A DNA stretch of 64,000 bases from Margaritispora aquatica. Lineage: Eukaryota > Ascomycota > Leotiomycetes > Helotiales > Discinellaceae. Numbering within the stretch: the first letter of the stretch is position 1; the number at the start of each line of letters is the position of its first letter. Made by a program: the position numbers and the translations under genes. Location: positions 744,001-808,000 of the forward strand of contig VJWN01000017.1 of the NCBI GenBank assembly GCA_007644065.1, written 5' to 3'. Positions 24,510 to 36,000 of the stretch are shown here, in pieces. The notes under the pieces are model-generated. The model was not told the origin of the DNA. It was given only the letters and a program-made list of their open reading frames with translations, and searched no databases.

Positions 24510-25692
24510 TCAACGGAATTGAAAAAGGTATCCCAGTCCTCCTCTTTCACATACTCATCCCAGGTCAATAGATTTGAAACAAGCTTGATTCGGGTTAGCA
24601 GAGTATTGATACAGGAAGTTAGGTATCACTTACATCTTTAATAGAAAAGTCACACCCTCTAGTCCAGGCTTCAGGTGCGTCGCGATATAAGGACAAGTTC
24701 TCCGCAAGGGTGACAGCAAACACCTCTGGGAAGTGGTGCACATTCAATAGACATCTGTGAACTCTGTACTTCATTGCTTGAAATTTGCCTCAATTCCAAC
24801 AGCTGTGACAAATATCAGTATGTTTGAGCTGAAATCAATAAAGTAAATATTCATAACTTTACTCCAAAATTTGAGAAGATCTATTGGCGTCACCTTCTCA
24901 CTAACGACAGAAATCCTTTGCACTCGGAACTTCCTCCTATCAGCCAGTAGAACTTCAATTCGTCTTCCAAGATCCGCAACAGAAGTAAACGGAATCTTGG
25001 AATCCGCATGGACAGGCAACATCAGCTCCCACAACCCACCGGCAAGTTGAAATACACATCAGCGATCATCTTGCCATCTCGAAAATTCAAGACCTACCTT
25101 CTGAGGTCCATAAATCTGTGGCGCCTTGACCAAATTCTGAAAACACGGCCCAAGGACTACGTCCGTTAACACACTTCCCAGTTTCGTGCTCCGAATATAC
25201 TTGGCGATATCATTCTTGCTACCGAAATGAATTACATTCTGATACGGCACCTCCTAGGTCCTAGCATTGGGCAGATTACTCCACATGAACATTTCGAGCG
25301 TACTGAGCGTTGTCAACGCAGCATGTGCAATATTAAAGCCTTGCTGCGTCTCAACCTCGACACTGCCGGCAGTGATAGAGTCTGTCACTGCGAAGATGGC
25401 GTTGGCGCCTTTAACGGCTACGATCGATGAGGGAGGGCAGGTCGCCCATGTCGGCTTAATTAAACGAGCTCGGCGCCCGCATCCGTGAGCTTCTGCGTTT
25501 TGGTGCTGGAGGTGCTGCGTGTTACGGCGATGACGCGGTATTTGATGGGCGTTTTGAGGAGTGGAGAAGATGCTGCCGCCCTTTAGGGATGAGACATGTC
25601 AGATAGGTTTGCTGAACGGATGGTGGATATGGCCATAGTGTCAGACATACCTGCGAGCCATTTGCTCCAAACACTACAATTGTTTTGATCAT
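24510..25692 (-). pseudogene. NmrA-like NAD(P)-binding protein pseudogene
   Basis: The start at 25692 gives MIKTIVVFGANGSQ, the Rossmann glycine motif of NmrA-like regulators and reductases. It is followed by a normal intron (25650-25581) and GGSIFST. A one-base loss near 25558-25563 shifts the frame, after which KYRVIAVTRS, QKLTDAGAEL, ADMGDLPSLI, GANAIFAVTDS and VETQQGFNIAHAAL continue in different phases. Further breaks are a TTTAATTAA stretch near 25450-25460 and an in-frame TAG at 25254-25256. Downstream pieces QNVIHFGSK, KIPFTSVADLGRRIEVLL, VSEKVTP and WDEYVKEEDWDTFF keep the family order, and a splice-like intron precedes the last piece. Many independent lesions show an old pseudogene. 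The living relatives sense NAD(P) redox state or act as isoflavone-reductase-like enzymes. Confidence 0.85.
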
Positions 25693-26609
25693 CTTAATGT
25701 CTTGGATCAAGAGATATTCTTGAGCAGAAATAGAAAAGGTTTGCACTCGGAAATGAAACTCGAATTATATCAGACAAGACTCGTCATGGAGGAAGTCACA
25801 CGCAAAATCGAGAAGACAAATTTTAAGTAACTTGAATCATATTTATACACTAGAATCCCCCTGAAGCGGAGCCCTTTCTCAGCAACAAAACAAGATCCTC
25901 AACTCTCAAAAATTGGGGGGGAACAGGCTGTTTAAGCAAGAATTTGTGAAGCTGTCAAGCGATGGGATGTTGAAAATGCGAGGACCGAAGCTTAGAAATC
26001 GAGAATGCTAAGAATAATATGAAGTTTGAAAAGAGATGCTGAGTCAATTGCAACGGGTAAATGATGATTGCCGAGATGTTGCGGTTCCGTTCGGAGCCGT
26101 CTCGCAGACTTGTGATGTCTATACTGTTCTGAAATTGGATCGGATTCCCCCCAAAAAGAATGTAATATATCTAAAGAGAGAAAAGCAAGTATATTGACGC
26201 GAAATATGAAAAGATACGGAGTTTTGAGCTGGGTTGAAGTAGGCGGCGAGGAGATCAGAAGGATGGTCAAGATAGAGATATCAATATCCTGCTAGGATAA
26301 TAGGCCCCGAAGAGGCTTAGGGAAATGGAATCGAAATGAAATACATTGTATCGTTTGATAAGGAGCGTAAGCAGCAAAATACTTGTGAGCGCAAAGCATT
26401 AAATGATGTCGTTGTTATCAACCATATTGCTTAGCCCCTTTCTCCATCCGCGAAACAGCCCGCCCCATTTTCGCGTATGAAAATGATATAATGTTGCTAC
26501 CAACAGGCGAGGGAGTTTAACCGAAAAACATACGTTTTAGTAGAGTCTAGTTGAATGAAGTTTTGGAATCAAGCAGCCTCTCGATAATGGCAAACTCTCG
26601 GTTAATCTG
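25693..26609. other. intergenic region
   Basis: AT-rich spacer between the NmrA-like pseudogene and the nuclease gene. The small minus-strand frame at 25992-26270 has no family signature. Nothing else was seen. Confidence 0.4.
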
Positions 26610-27864
26610 TTAATTAATTACTAAAGTAGCGTAATTCAACCCAGGTCCATTGCTGCCACCAGGCCCATATCGATACGCCTTCACACCACCAACTGTAAGC
26701 CGTGTTGCGTCACGTACAGTTCCATCATCCACTAGTTCAAAATCAAAACCGTAAACGGTCCAGAAGGGATTGTCGACGCGAGTATCCTTATGTCCTACTG
26801 GAGCAGCATGTTTGAAGTACTCCTGTATAAATTCAGCTTGCAGGTGAGAAGATATGCTTCAGTGTTTACCGCCAGTGCTGCATGCGCATAGCTTTGCCAA
26901 TCCTGCTCAGTGTTCACTGGAGTAACAGTGAAAGTATTAAAAGTCCCTGGTATAGTAGGGTTTAGTATCGTAATGTTGCAACCCGCTTTTTGTGGGGCGC
27001 CTGAGTATTCCTTTAGCTCTCATTCTTTACTGTGCTATACTTGCAAATTCACTTACAGGTTATATAGGCTGGGCCGACATTTCCACTTCCACCCTGAATC
27101 CAGCTTTTCCACCAATCGAGTTAGTACTGTCACTTACCGCAGTCTAAGCAGCCAGACGGGTAATCACCTTGCTGGGGGAAACTCATCACATGTAAAATGT
27201 GCACCTGCTCTTTGGTAATGGGTAATTGTCTGGGTACCAACTGCTGGTGCCGGGAGGGGTCTGGAGTAGCTATATGATCCAGTTGCCATACGACGTCTTC
27301 TGGAGTCGGGGACACCAGTGTCATCCCGCCAAAGTAGAGATGGAATTGAAGCGATGTTGTTGCAAGGTGCTTCTGAAAACCAGTTAGGCTGGAGATTTTC
27401 AGGGCATCGAGGCTGTAGAGCTGTCCCAATGGCACGAATCCAATTTTTGGGGCAAGAAGCTTTCCTCCGAGCGCCTTGCCGAGAGATTCCAATTACACGG
27501 TCGGTTGTAGTATTTATTGGTGCTGCCAACCGATCATATACCATGGCTACCGTTGTTTTTAAACCCATATACTTTCGAGCATTTTTGCAAATAGATAACA
27601 TGTATGCACAATTATATGTAACAGTTGGTCTCATGTTCAACATTTTCACTGTTGTACAAATATGTAAGCCATTGAAATGCTTCAAAAAGGATCCATTGGC
27701 ATACCAGTGTATTGTGTGACAACGCCAGGCTGATTTACACGTACTTGAGCTGTCCAGATCTGAGTCCCAGCAGCTGTGGTAGTGATGTCTTGTGGCCCTG
27801 GCCAGAGCGGGCCATTCGCCGCAAATGAGACAGCCACAAGGCAAAGAAAGACTATTGTTCTCAT
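26610..27864 (-). CDS. secreted NucA/NucB-type deoxyribonuclease, 343 aa
   Basis: Five exons on the minus strand: 27864-27705, 27648-27168, 27103-57 (27103-27057), 27000-26870 and 26822-26610; introns of 56, 64, 56 and 47 nt keep the frame. The protein begins with a signal peptide (MRTIVFLCLVAVSFAANG). The second half carries the signature of DNase NucA/NucB domains: CDEFPPA at about residues 206-213, followed across an intron by a Trp-x-x-GGSGN block, then a Cys (CAPQKAGC) and a late TEQDWQSYAH. Related bacterial nucleases are secreted and degrade DNA; fungal members are often secreted and sometimes fused to wall-degrading modules. The N-terminal 200 residues contain several Cys and no family I know. 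It lies between the NmrA pseudogene and an F-box-like gene in a block of secreted proteins. Activity is inferred from the motif only. Confidence 0.8.
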
Positions 27865-28538
27865 GATTGTGTGATAATGACAGGAGAAATTGAAACGAGA
27901 GCAGAACTGAATGTCGTTCCAGCTATTCCAGATCCTATTATAAAGATGAAAATATTTTGAAACTATCATACAGCTTTCGAAAAATTCAGGAAGGTGGATA
28001 ATCAAAAATACTGGTTATTCAGTTGATCACGCAAACTGACTCACAGAGGGTGGTGGGTTAACATACTTCACATGGCTACTTACCAAGACACATTAATGCA
28101 GCTGTCAATTTCAGAGTCACATTCAACCTGCAGGTCGTATACCACAATAAGTTATAATTCCTGTTGGTTAGTAGAGATCTCAATTTGGATTTCTTCACCG
28201 TCTCACCTTCATAGGATGAGAGGACGATGTAGTGCTATACCCAGAATCAACTCCTATTCAGATACAAGGTGAAACATAGATTAGCCTAATTTCAGAGGAC
28301 TATGCGTATATTTCTGGGTAGTTTTGATCCCTGTTCACTACTAGTAACAACTCTCAAATTTCAAACAGAAATTTACATTAGAAGAGGGTGTGGAGTAGAA
28401 GCTGCAGCAATCAATTACCCCCACTTCATCAATGCATCAAACTGAGCGTGCATCTTGTATTGTAATTTTGGCTAAATAATTGTCACTGCTCCAACAGAAA
28501 CATCTTGTATGGGCTTCCAATATATTTCTTCCTCAATG
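27865..28538. other. intergenic region
   Basis: Promoter region of the nuclease gene and 3' flank of the F-box-like gene, both on the minus strand. No coding signature. Confidence 0.4.
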
Positions 28539-30043
28539 TCAGTCACTGTCAGAGTCGCTTCCAGAACTTGGAGCTTGCCCGTATTCACGAAATAACCCTA
28601 ATCCGCACCCACCATGGCAGAACACTAACGGATTAGCGAGCAAATAGAATGGTCCTTGGTAAAAATCTTCACGCCCTGGCATATTCCCAAACGCAGGTCC
28701 CGAGAACCGCCAACCCTCTCTTTTCAATATGAAATTGAAAAAAGCCAAGAGAGGTGGAACCTCTGGCGGTTGAGAGAAGGGAAGGAAAGCAGGGATGTCC
28801 CAATATGGTATCTCTGAAGCTGTTCCATCAGTAAGAGCCCTCACTTCTTGATGAGGCTTAATTCCCTGCGAATACGGATTGATACCCTTCCTACGTTTGT
28901 AGGGGCTTGCGGTGAGGAGTCTTTTCGACATATCTGCAACCGAAGCAGGCATTTCGATCTCTTCTAATTGGAAATTTCCAAACAAGATAACCACTGTCTT
29001 ACGTGTGGCCGCCGGGAACTCGTTTGGAGGTGGTGGAACGATGGCATTCCCCCCAAAGTCCCTTCGCCATATTCCAATATTGCTCATATCAGGTCGAGCA
29101 AGATTTCGCGAAGGGTCTTCGTTGACTATCTTGTTGCACAAGTGTTCATAGGCAGAAACTAGATGAGCTATTGCGGCAAGAAAGTTCGGGGATTGGCCGG
29201 GATAACTTTCGTTCTTTCTGATATCGTTGAGTATCCAGTCACTGAATACCCCAAAAACTTTCTGATGCTCATGCTCCCGATCATCTCCTCTCTTCGTTCC
29301 CTCTTCAGCGTCGAAATCATACAGTGGAAAGCGCTTCAGAAAATCGCACATCTCGACACTTGGTCCTAACCAACGCCCAACTGTACTTAAATTTTCGACC
29401 TGAACAAAATCCTTTGCCTCAATTGTCGATATTAAAGGTTCATTGTAAGCCCCGTAACATATCGCGCCCAGCAGAACATTTCTGTACAGGGCTCGGTAAA
29501 GGTTCTTGCGCCAAGTGTCATTTTTGGTATCGTTGATTGAACTCGTAACTTCCCAGCCAACAAGACCCGGGTCGTAATAGAATTCTGTAGAGGGATGTAA
29601 TTCCCAATAGAGAATCATATGCTGGATGCATCTCATCATGTGCTGCAAGTCTAGGACCCCACACAGCTCTTGGATAGAAGGTAACCTGTGAGTGCCACTC
29701 AATTCGGCGACTGGGAAAGGGACAGGTGTGTGTTGATCTGATTCTACAGCATTTCTGACAATGTTGGTGGCTCGTACCTGTGTAAACGGTCAGCCATGAT
29801 ACAATGTGTCTGACAAATTCACAGGGATGAGACCAAAGAGCAGCAACTTACAGCCATTAGTGCATCATCAAAGGTAACGATGCTGCGCCGTCCAATATTC
29901 CATATTAAAGGACCAGGATTTGACAGCCAAACTGAGTGTAAGCGTTTACAGCTCGAAATAGCAGCTCGAAGAATCGAAAAATCCTCGCATTCTTGCAGAA
30001 TGAGCAATGTGACTTCACTGCTCAAAGAGAGGATTGTCATCAT
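28539..30043 (-). CDS. F-box-like fungal protein, 476 aa
   Basis: Two exons, 30043-29852 and 29777-28539, joined by a 74-nt intron (GTAAGT...TTTACACAG) in phase 0. The first 60 residues fit an F-box-like start (LSLSSEVTLLILQECEDFSILRAAISSCKRLHSVW). The remainder is a typical fungal F-box partner region: mostly helical, with conserved-looking ELCGVLDLQHMM and RNLYRALYRNVLLGA stretches. It ends in an acidic Ser/Asp tail (SSGSDSDSD). No signal peptide or membrane segment. F-box proteins dock substrates to SCF ubiquitin ligases through Skp1; here the target is unknown. It is divergently arranged with the LysM/CBM18 gene (814 bp between starts), so they may share control elements. Confidence 0.75.
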
Positions 30044-30856
30044 AGCTATTTTATTGTAACTGCTGACAGTTATAGAGCTGTTTTATTCGAGGAAGTGGAG
30101 TCTTTAACATTAGAAATAAGTCAGAGGTAAGATTAGGCGAGGCAAGAAAAGTAGAAGGGCCAGCGCCTAGTCTGTTCACACACGGATAAACTATCCCGCT
30201 CCACATTTGGTACCACCTTTGAACAAATGTCCTGGCAAGCCACAGAAGACGCATAAAGCTCTTTAGGTACTTATCCTGTTGGATTAAGCTTATCTTTTGT
30301 CGAAGACCCAACATTGTCGAATGTACACGTTTTAGCCGATACCACACTTCAAAGGCAATGCTCTCTCACAATTTTGCATTTCCTACACCAGATATCAGCA
30401 TGCTTCTTGCGAGAATTAGATGAAAGATAACTTTCCAGTCTAGTTACAGTTCTCATCTTAATTTTCAGTCGTTTCAAATGGTTTTTAGAAAATTTGCTTA
30501 AGCTTGCCGTTAGCTATTTCAGTATTAATATCGTTGAAGATTAAACTACCCCCTCCTTCACAATATGCGGGTGTATTCAAGACAAGAAAACTTCAAACAA
30601 TGCCTGGAGTTACCCCGGTGATTGTGGGTATACTGCGCTCTGCAACATTGCGGCGTAGACGTGTGGTTTGCAGGCTTTCTGCCCGTGTATGATTTCTGCG
30701 CCACCTCTCCTTTACATCTGTTGTTGCAAAACTGTCTCTTAAATTATCGGTAGAAGGGCATCGCCAGATTTCTTGCTCAATTCCAACAGCAAGAATTACA
30801 AGTCCTTCTTGGAGTTCTATCGTTTCCAATCTCGAACAAATTCTCATGATCTGAAC
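30044..30856. other. divergent promoter region between F-box-like and LysM/CBM18 genes
   Basis: About 0.8 kb with no coding signature. It must contain the promoters of both neighbouring genes. Confidence 0.4.
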
Positions 30857-32011
30857 ATGAATTCATTAGTAATATTGGCATTTTTGCTACTTTCGATTTC
30901 TGGGACTGCTCACGTACTCCCATCAAATATAAATCTGAACTCGCAAATCTCTCGAAGGGCTGTCAACGGCTCTTCTTGCAATTTGATTGCACCAACAGAT
31001 ATCTGGTCTACATGTCTTTCTATCATTACCGCCTACAACATCACCTTAGCGAGCTTCGTCGCGCTAAATCCAACCCTAACTGCCAATTGCTCAGCATTCG
31101 TCCCAGGTACTAGCTACTGCTTGAGCCCTCCAGGTACTTCCACTTTTGTCTTCATCACTCTCGGCGCTAGGATGCCTTATGATTAATATCCTCTTGGTAT
31201 TCTAAGCAAACAGACATATTACTGATAGATTCTTCAAGTTGCTTTATTTGGAGATCCTTCTACATATCTATGTGGAAGTCCAAATCGTGGTCAGGTACAA
31301 GCCACCTGTTTTGGATCTTCCCGCGGAAACTGCTGTGCATTTGGAACGTAAGCATCCCAAATCGTATTAGAAAATGAAGCCATTGCGTGAGTTTACGTTC
31401 ATACGCTGACGGATTATTCTACAGATGCGGGTCGGGAGAGTGAGTAGAACCAGTATCTATCCGCGAAGTGCTGAATTCTCATATAAAACTATCAATTAGT
31501 ACTTACTGTGGAGTAAATTGCTTCTCCGGCGCATGTGGTTCAGGAATTTCAAGTGTATCAACTGCTATAAGCACATCGAGGTTAGCGTTTCTATCATAGT
31601 TCATTCGCAACAAGAACGGATCTCAGCCAAATAAAATGTGTTCACCAGCTGATGCTCAAGTATTAGTACTTCTGTTTTACCGCTACCATCACCCTTTTCC
31701 CCTAGTCCAGATGGCACATGCGGCTATAACAACAAATATACATGTATTGGAGCCAAATACTATTTCGGTAACTGTTGTAGCGCAGCTGGTTTCTGCGGAT
31801 TTGATACACATTCATGTAGTGATCTTACGGGCTGGTAAGTCATCTCTCCTTCTGTGTGTATTGTGGATAGAAGCATTCTAGAAACTCCGATTTCGATAAA
31901 GTTTCTAATATACCCTTTAGTCAGCCGTCACATGGACTTTGTGATAAGACAATAGTAGTAACTGTCACTTTGGTCCAAACTACAGCCGCTGCTAGCTCAA
32001 CGCATTTCTAG
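30857..32011 (+). CDS. secreted LysM plus two CBM18 chitin-binding protein, about 233 aa
   Basis: Six exons, best read as 30857-31133, 31239-31347, 31425-31439, 31500-31580, 31706-31834 and 31921-32011; every junction keeps the frame. A signal peptide (LVILAFLLLSISGTAHV) is followed by one LysM domain at about residues 40-92 (SIITAYNITLASFVALNPTL, then YCLSPP). Two CBM18-type hevein modules come next: CFGSSRGNCCAFGTCGSG running into YCGVNC, and CGYNNKYTC with NCCSAAGFCG. The tail is Thr/Ala-rich. LysM and CBM18 both bind chitin oligomers, so this is a secreted chitin-binding protein, perhaps a LysM effector or a wall-shielding or targeting subunit. The 15-nt exon is needed to complete the first CBM18. 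The first intron could instead use a donor at 31148 with an acceptor ending at 31228, also in frame. Confidence 0.82.
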
Positions 32012-33099
32012 AAACTGTGTTGTTTCTTTGTCTCAGCTCAAGTGTTTCAAGCTAGGTCAAAGAATCTAAGTAGCGAAGATTTCAGCTAGTCCATCTAATG
32101 TCTAGTGAATTGAGATACATACATCATGATTGGGAGCGACTACAATTTTTTTTTATAGAGATTGTGCCATCGACCATTAAGTGCATTTTAGTTGTCGATT
32201 TCAATAAATGAATAGTATCACTCAACACAGGTGTGTTATGGCCGCCAGTTTTCTACAAAGCGAAGGTAGCAATGCAATTGGAGGAAATATTGAAATGCCA
32301 AGCTTCGACCAGCGTCAAAATCAATGCTTTGTTTGGACGAGATCAGATGACTGTAGTTTTCAGATCGTCTCGAGGCGATTTGTCTCTGGAGGTAAACATT
32401 GTCTCTGGACCTTACCAACGCTCGCCTGACTCTTAGGCGAGGTATTGGCAATATAAAATTCTCCCCGAAAAGGAAAGTTGCAAGGGCAGGCACTTAGGCA
32501 GCGGCATATGTAGGGCTAAATAAACCAGCGGTTGAAACAAATATCCTTGTATATTGCAGTTCTATAGAACATGGGAAACTTCGACTGGCATGCATAATTT
32601 CCGCAAGATTCTCGGAAATAGTGCTAGTCTCTGTCTTGACCCTCCCATGCAGCACGACTTGGTATACTATGGATAGCTTGAGTTGGCAGCAAGTCGCCCG
32701 TTGCAAAATGGAACCGTCAGGGCGGTGCATACTGACTCGAGGTCGCAGGCATGTGAAATCCTTGAGCACAGTACATATGCACAGTCTATTTACACCGCAG
32801 AGCATTTCGCTAGGGGTATGCACGTACATCTTCCATGGTAAGAGAATGGCTAAAGTGACTTTAATCGACAGAGTCAAATACCAACACAACCGAGAAATAT
32901 GATAATGACTGCATCGACTATCCAAATGCGACGTGCCATTAACGATCACCAGCAAATTCCGCGTCTACCAGCCGATTCCCTATCTATATTCTGTTCCCGT
33001 GTCGCTCATGTGTTCTACTACTTTGAATTTGCAGTCTACAGATTGTATCTCAAAACCAATTCATCAGTCAAATAGCTTCTCGTGAGATAATTCAACACC
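32012..33099. other. intergenic region
   Basis: About 1.1 kb upstream of the GH55 gene. Short frames on both strands lack family features. Nothing supportable was seen. Confidence 0.4.
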
Positions 33100-36000
33100 A
33101 TGACATCTTTATTCCTTTTGCTCCTATCCTTTTTTCTTTTGTTCGCTACGACATTCTCGAGTCAGATAGAAAGATTAGACAAAACATGGAAAGACTCAGG
33201 TGTACCATTACTTCATCGCCAAGAAGGATCAGCCTCCTCGTCAAATGCTAGCTCGAATGGCACTTTGACAGATGCCCAGAAACTGGTCAAAGCTGCTCAA
33301 GAAGAAGCACGGATAAAGAATAAGTATCTAATGGAACATCCTCGCAAAAATGTGTACAAGTTTCGCGATTATGGTATCATTTCTCCAAAAGACAACACCA
33401 CTAGCACTGGTGTTAATGAAACTGTCGCTGATGCTGCTGCACTGGTTACCGATTACCTTGCTCAGAACGGGACCACAAAGACTACTCTCAAAGATCGTGC
33501 CGCAACCTCTTATTGGATGGAAAATATGTCACAAAGTGGTAAAGCGCCATATGTTACTGACACGACCTATAAAGTAAGAGAGTCCGTCTTTCAACACATA
33601 TCGCTGCTCACAATAAGTCGTCTAGGTCTGGCGCAGCGTTACCGACTTCGGTGCGGTTGGCAGTGGTCTGGTTGATGACACTGCTGCAATTAATGCTGCC
33701 ATATCTTCAGGCAACCGATGTGGCCAAAATTGTGGGAGTACTTCGGCACTGCAGGCTGTTGTCTACTTCCCACCTGGCATCTATTTGGTGTCCGGTCCTA
33801 TTATTCAGTACTTCTTCACTCAATTCGTTGGAAATGTATGTAATATCATCTTGTGAATGATCTAATTCAAAATCGAGATCTTTAAACTAATATGACTTAT
33901 TTCTCAAGCCATTAAGCCCGCCAGTCATCAGAGCAAGCAATACGTTTGTAGGCTTGGGGATGATCACATCTGATCCGTACATTGATGGTGGTGATGGTGC
34001 GGAGTGGTACATTAATCAAGTAAATATATACAGCTCGAAATTCTTGTTAAAAGGATACCTTTCTCCACCTATGGATCTTGCTGATAGTTGCGTCCCAGAG
34101 CAATTTCTTTCGACAAATTCGAAATTTTGAGCTTGATATTAGCAATGCCCCACTACAAAACTATGTCGCAGCAATACATTGGTAAGTCTCGAGAAACTTC
34201 ATTTAAGATCATGAGTTTCTCGATCTCAGTAGTGACTTCAGATGTAGGCAGGTTGCACAAGCTACATCTTTGCAGAACATCAAGTTTACAATGTCCACGG
34301 TTGCTGGAAACAACCAGCAGGTAAACACGGCTCGATTTGGTAGTATATACGCCAGCTAACTGAGTATGTAGGGCATCTTTATGGAGAATGGTCAGTCTAG
34401 TCTTCGCTTCTTCTCCCCATCATTATCTGAGCTGTATTCTCCTTGGTCAAAGTCACATGGAAAGAAACGTAGTATACATCTAAAAGCAATAGGCAGCGGA
34501 GGCTTCATGAGCGACCTTACCTTTTCAGGCGGTGCTATTGGTGCCTATATGGGAAACCAGCAGTTTTCTGTTCGGAACCTTCAATTTTCTAACCACCAAT
34601 CACATGCTATCGAAATCCAGTATGTATTTTGCCCGTCACTACCCCAAATAACATAAATCCAACGAACAAATGCTGACGAACAGAAAGTTGGGATTGGGGA
34701 TGGACCTGGAAGGGTATTTCCATTTCAAATTGTCCCGTTGCCGTCTTTTTATCCACACCACAGTCTCTAACCCAAGTTGGCTCGGCAATCTTCATTGACA
34801 GCAAAATTACAAACTGCCCCATTGGATTTAATCTGCAAACTGGTGCGCCAACAGCCGCCATCAGTCTCAATTTGTTTTCCATCACGGCTATTAACGTGCC
34901 GGCAATTGTCCAATATTTTGGAGGTGCAACCTTATTAGCAGGCTCTCAAGGCACGAAAAACATCGCAACATGGGGCATTGGCAAACGATACGACACAAAT
35001 TCTGGAGAAGCGAGTGGCGTATGGCAACCAGGAACTGCATACCCAACTGTGCCACTCATAAGCTCCAGCCTCTTGAAGGTTGCTAGTAATCAGCAGTCCG
35101 GCTTTTTTGAACGATCAAAGCCCCAATACGAGACGCTACCCGCATCGAGTTTCATCAACGTCAAGAATCAGCCTTATAGTGCGTTGGGTAATGGCGTTCA
35201 CGATGACTCGGCTGCTCTCAACAGGGCACTGCTCGCCACAGGGACGACTAAGATTGTCTAGATTCCTGCTGGGGTCTACTATGTTAGCACAACAGTCTTC
35301 ATTCCAGCAGGTTCTAGAGTCGTTGGGCAATCGTGGGCTCAAATTATTGGTGGCGGGGCCACCTTTCAGGATGCAGCTGCTCCAGTACCGATAATCCGTG
35401 TCGGTAATATTGGCGATGTCGGAAGTGTAGAGATTCAAGACTTGCTCTTCACTACAAGAGGTCCAGCGCCGGGGGCAATTGTTTTGCAATGGAATATTCA
35501 TGAATCTTCTCAAGGTTCTGCTGCAATGTGGGGTAAGTAGCGACCTTCTGTTTAGTCTCACTTGCATGTATTGGGACGAAATTCATTTGCTCACAACTTG
35601 CACTGCAGACACACACATCCGAGTCGGTGGTGCTATTGGATCTAACTTGCAACTTGCCAACTGTCCGATCAGTACAACAGTCAATCCCAATTGTATTGGT
35701 GCTGCTCTGATGGTGCATATCACTGCCAAAGCATCAGCATATTTCGAGAACACTTGGTTTTGGGTCGCCGACCATGTTGGTATTTCTTTTCAATCCATGA
35801 CTCCTATTCTAACTAATTTCAGGACCTCGATATTCCTGCACAAACACAGATTAATGTTTACGTTGCACGTGGTAAGTAAACAAACCTAAGCGAGAATGAG
35901 AGATGTCAGCTGACCGCTAGGTGTGCTCATTGAGAGCTCTGGCCCCGTGATTATGTACGGAACAGCCAGTGAGCATGCTGTTATGTACCAGTACCAAGTT

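Noticed and set aside
27164..27844. 226-codon minus-strand frame read as a separate gene
   Set aside because: Its first third reads through an intron in the wrong phase; the rest is exon 2 of the nuclease gene.
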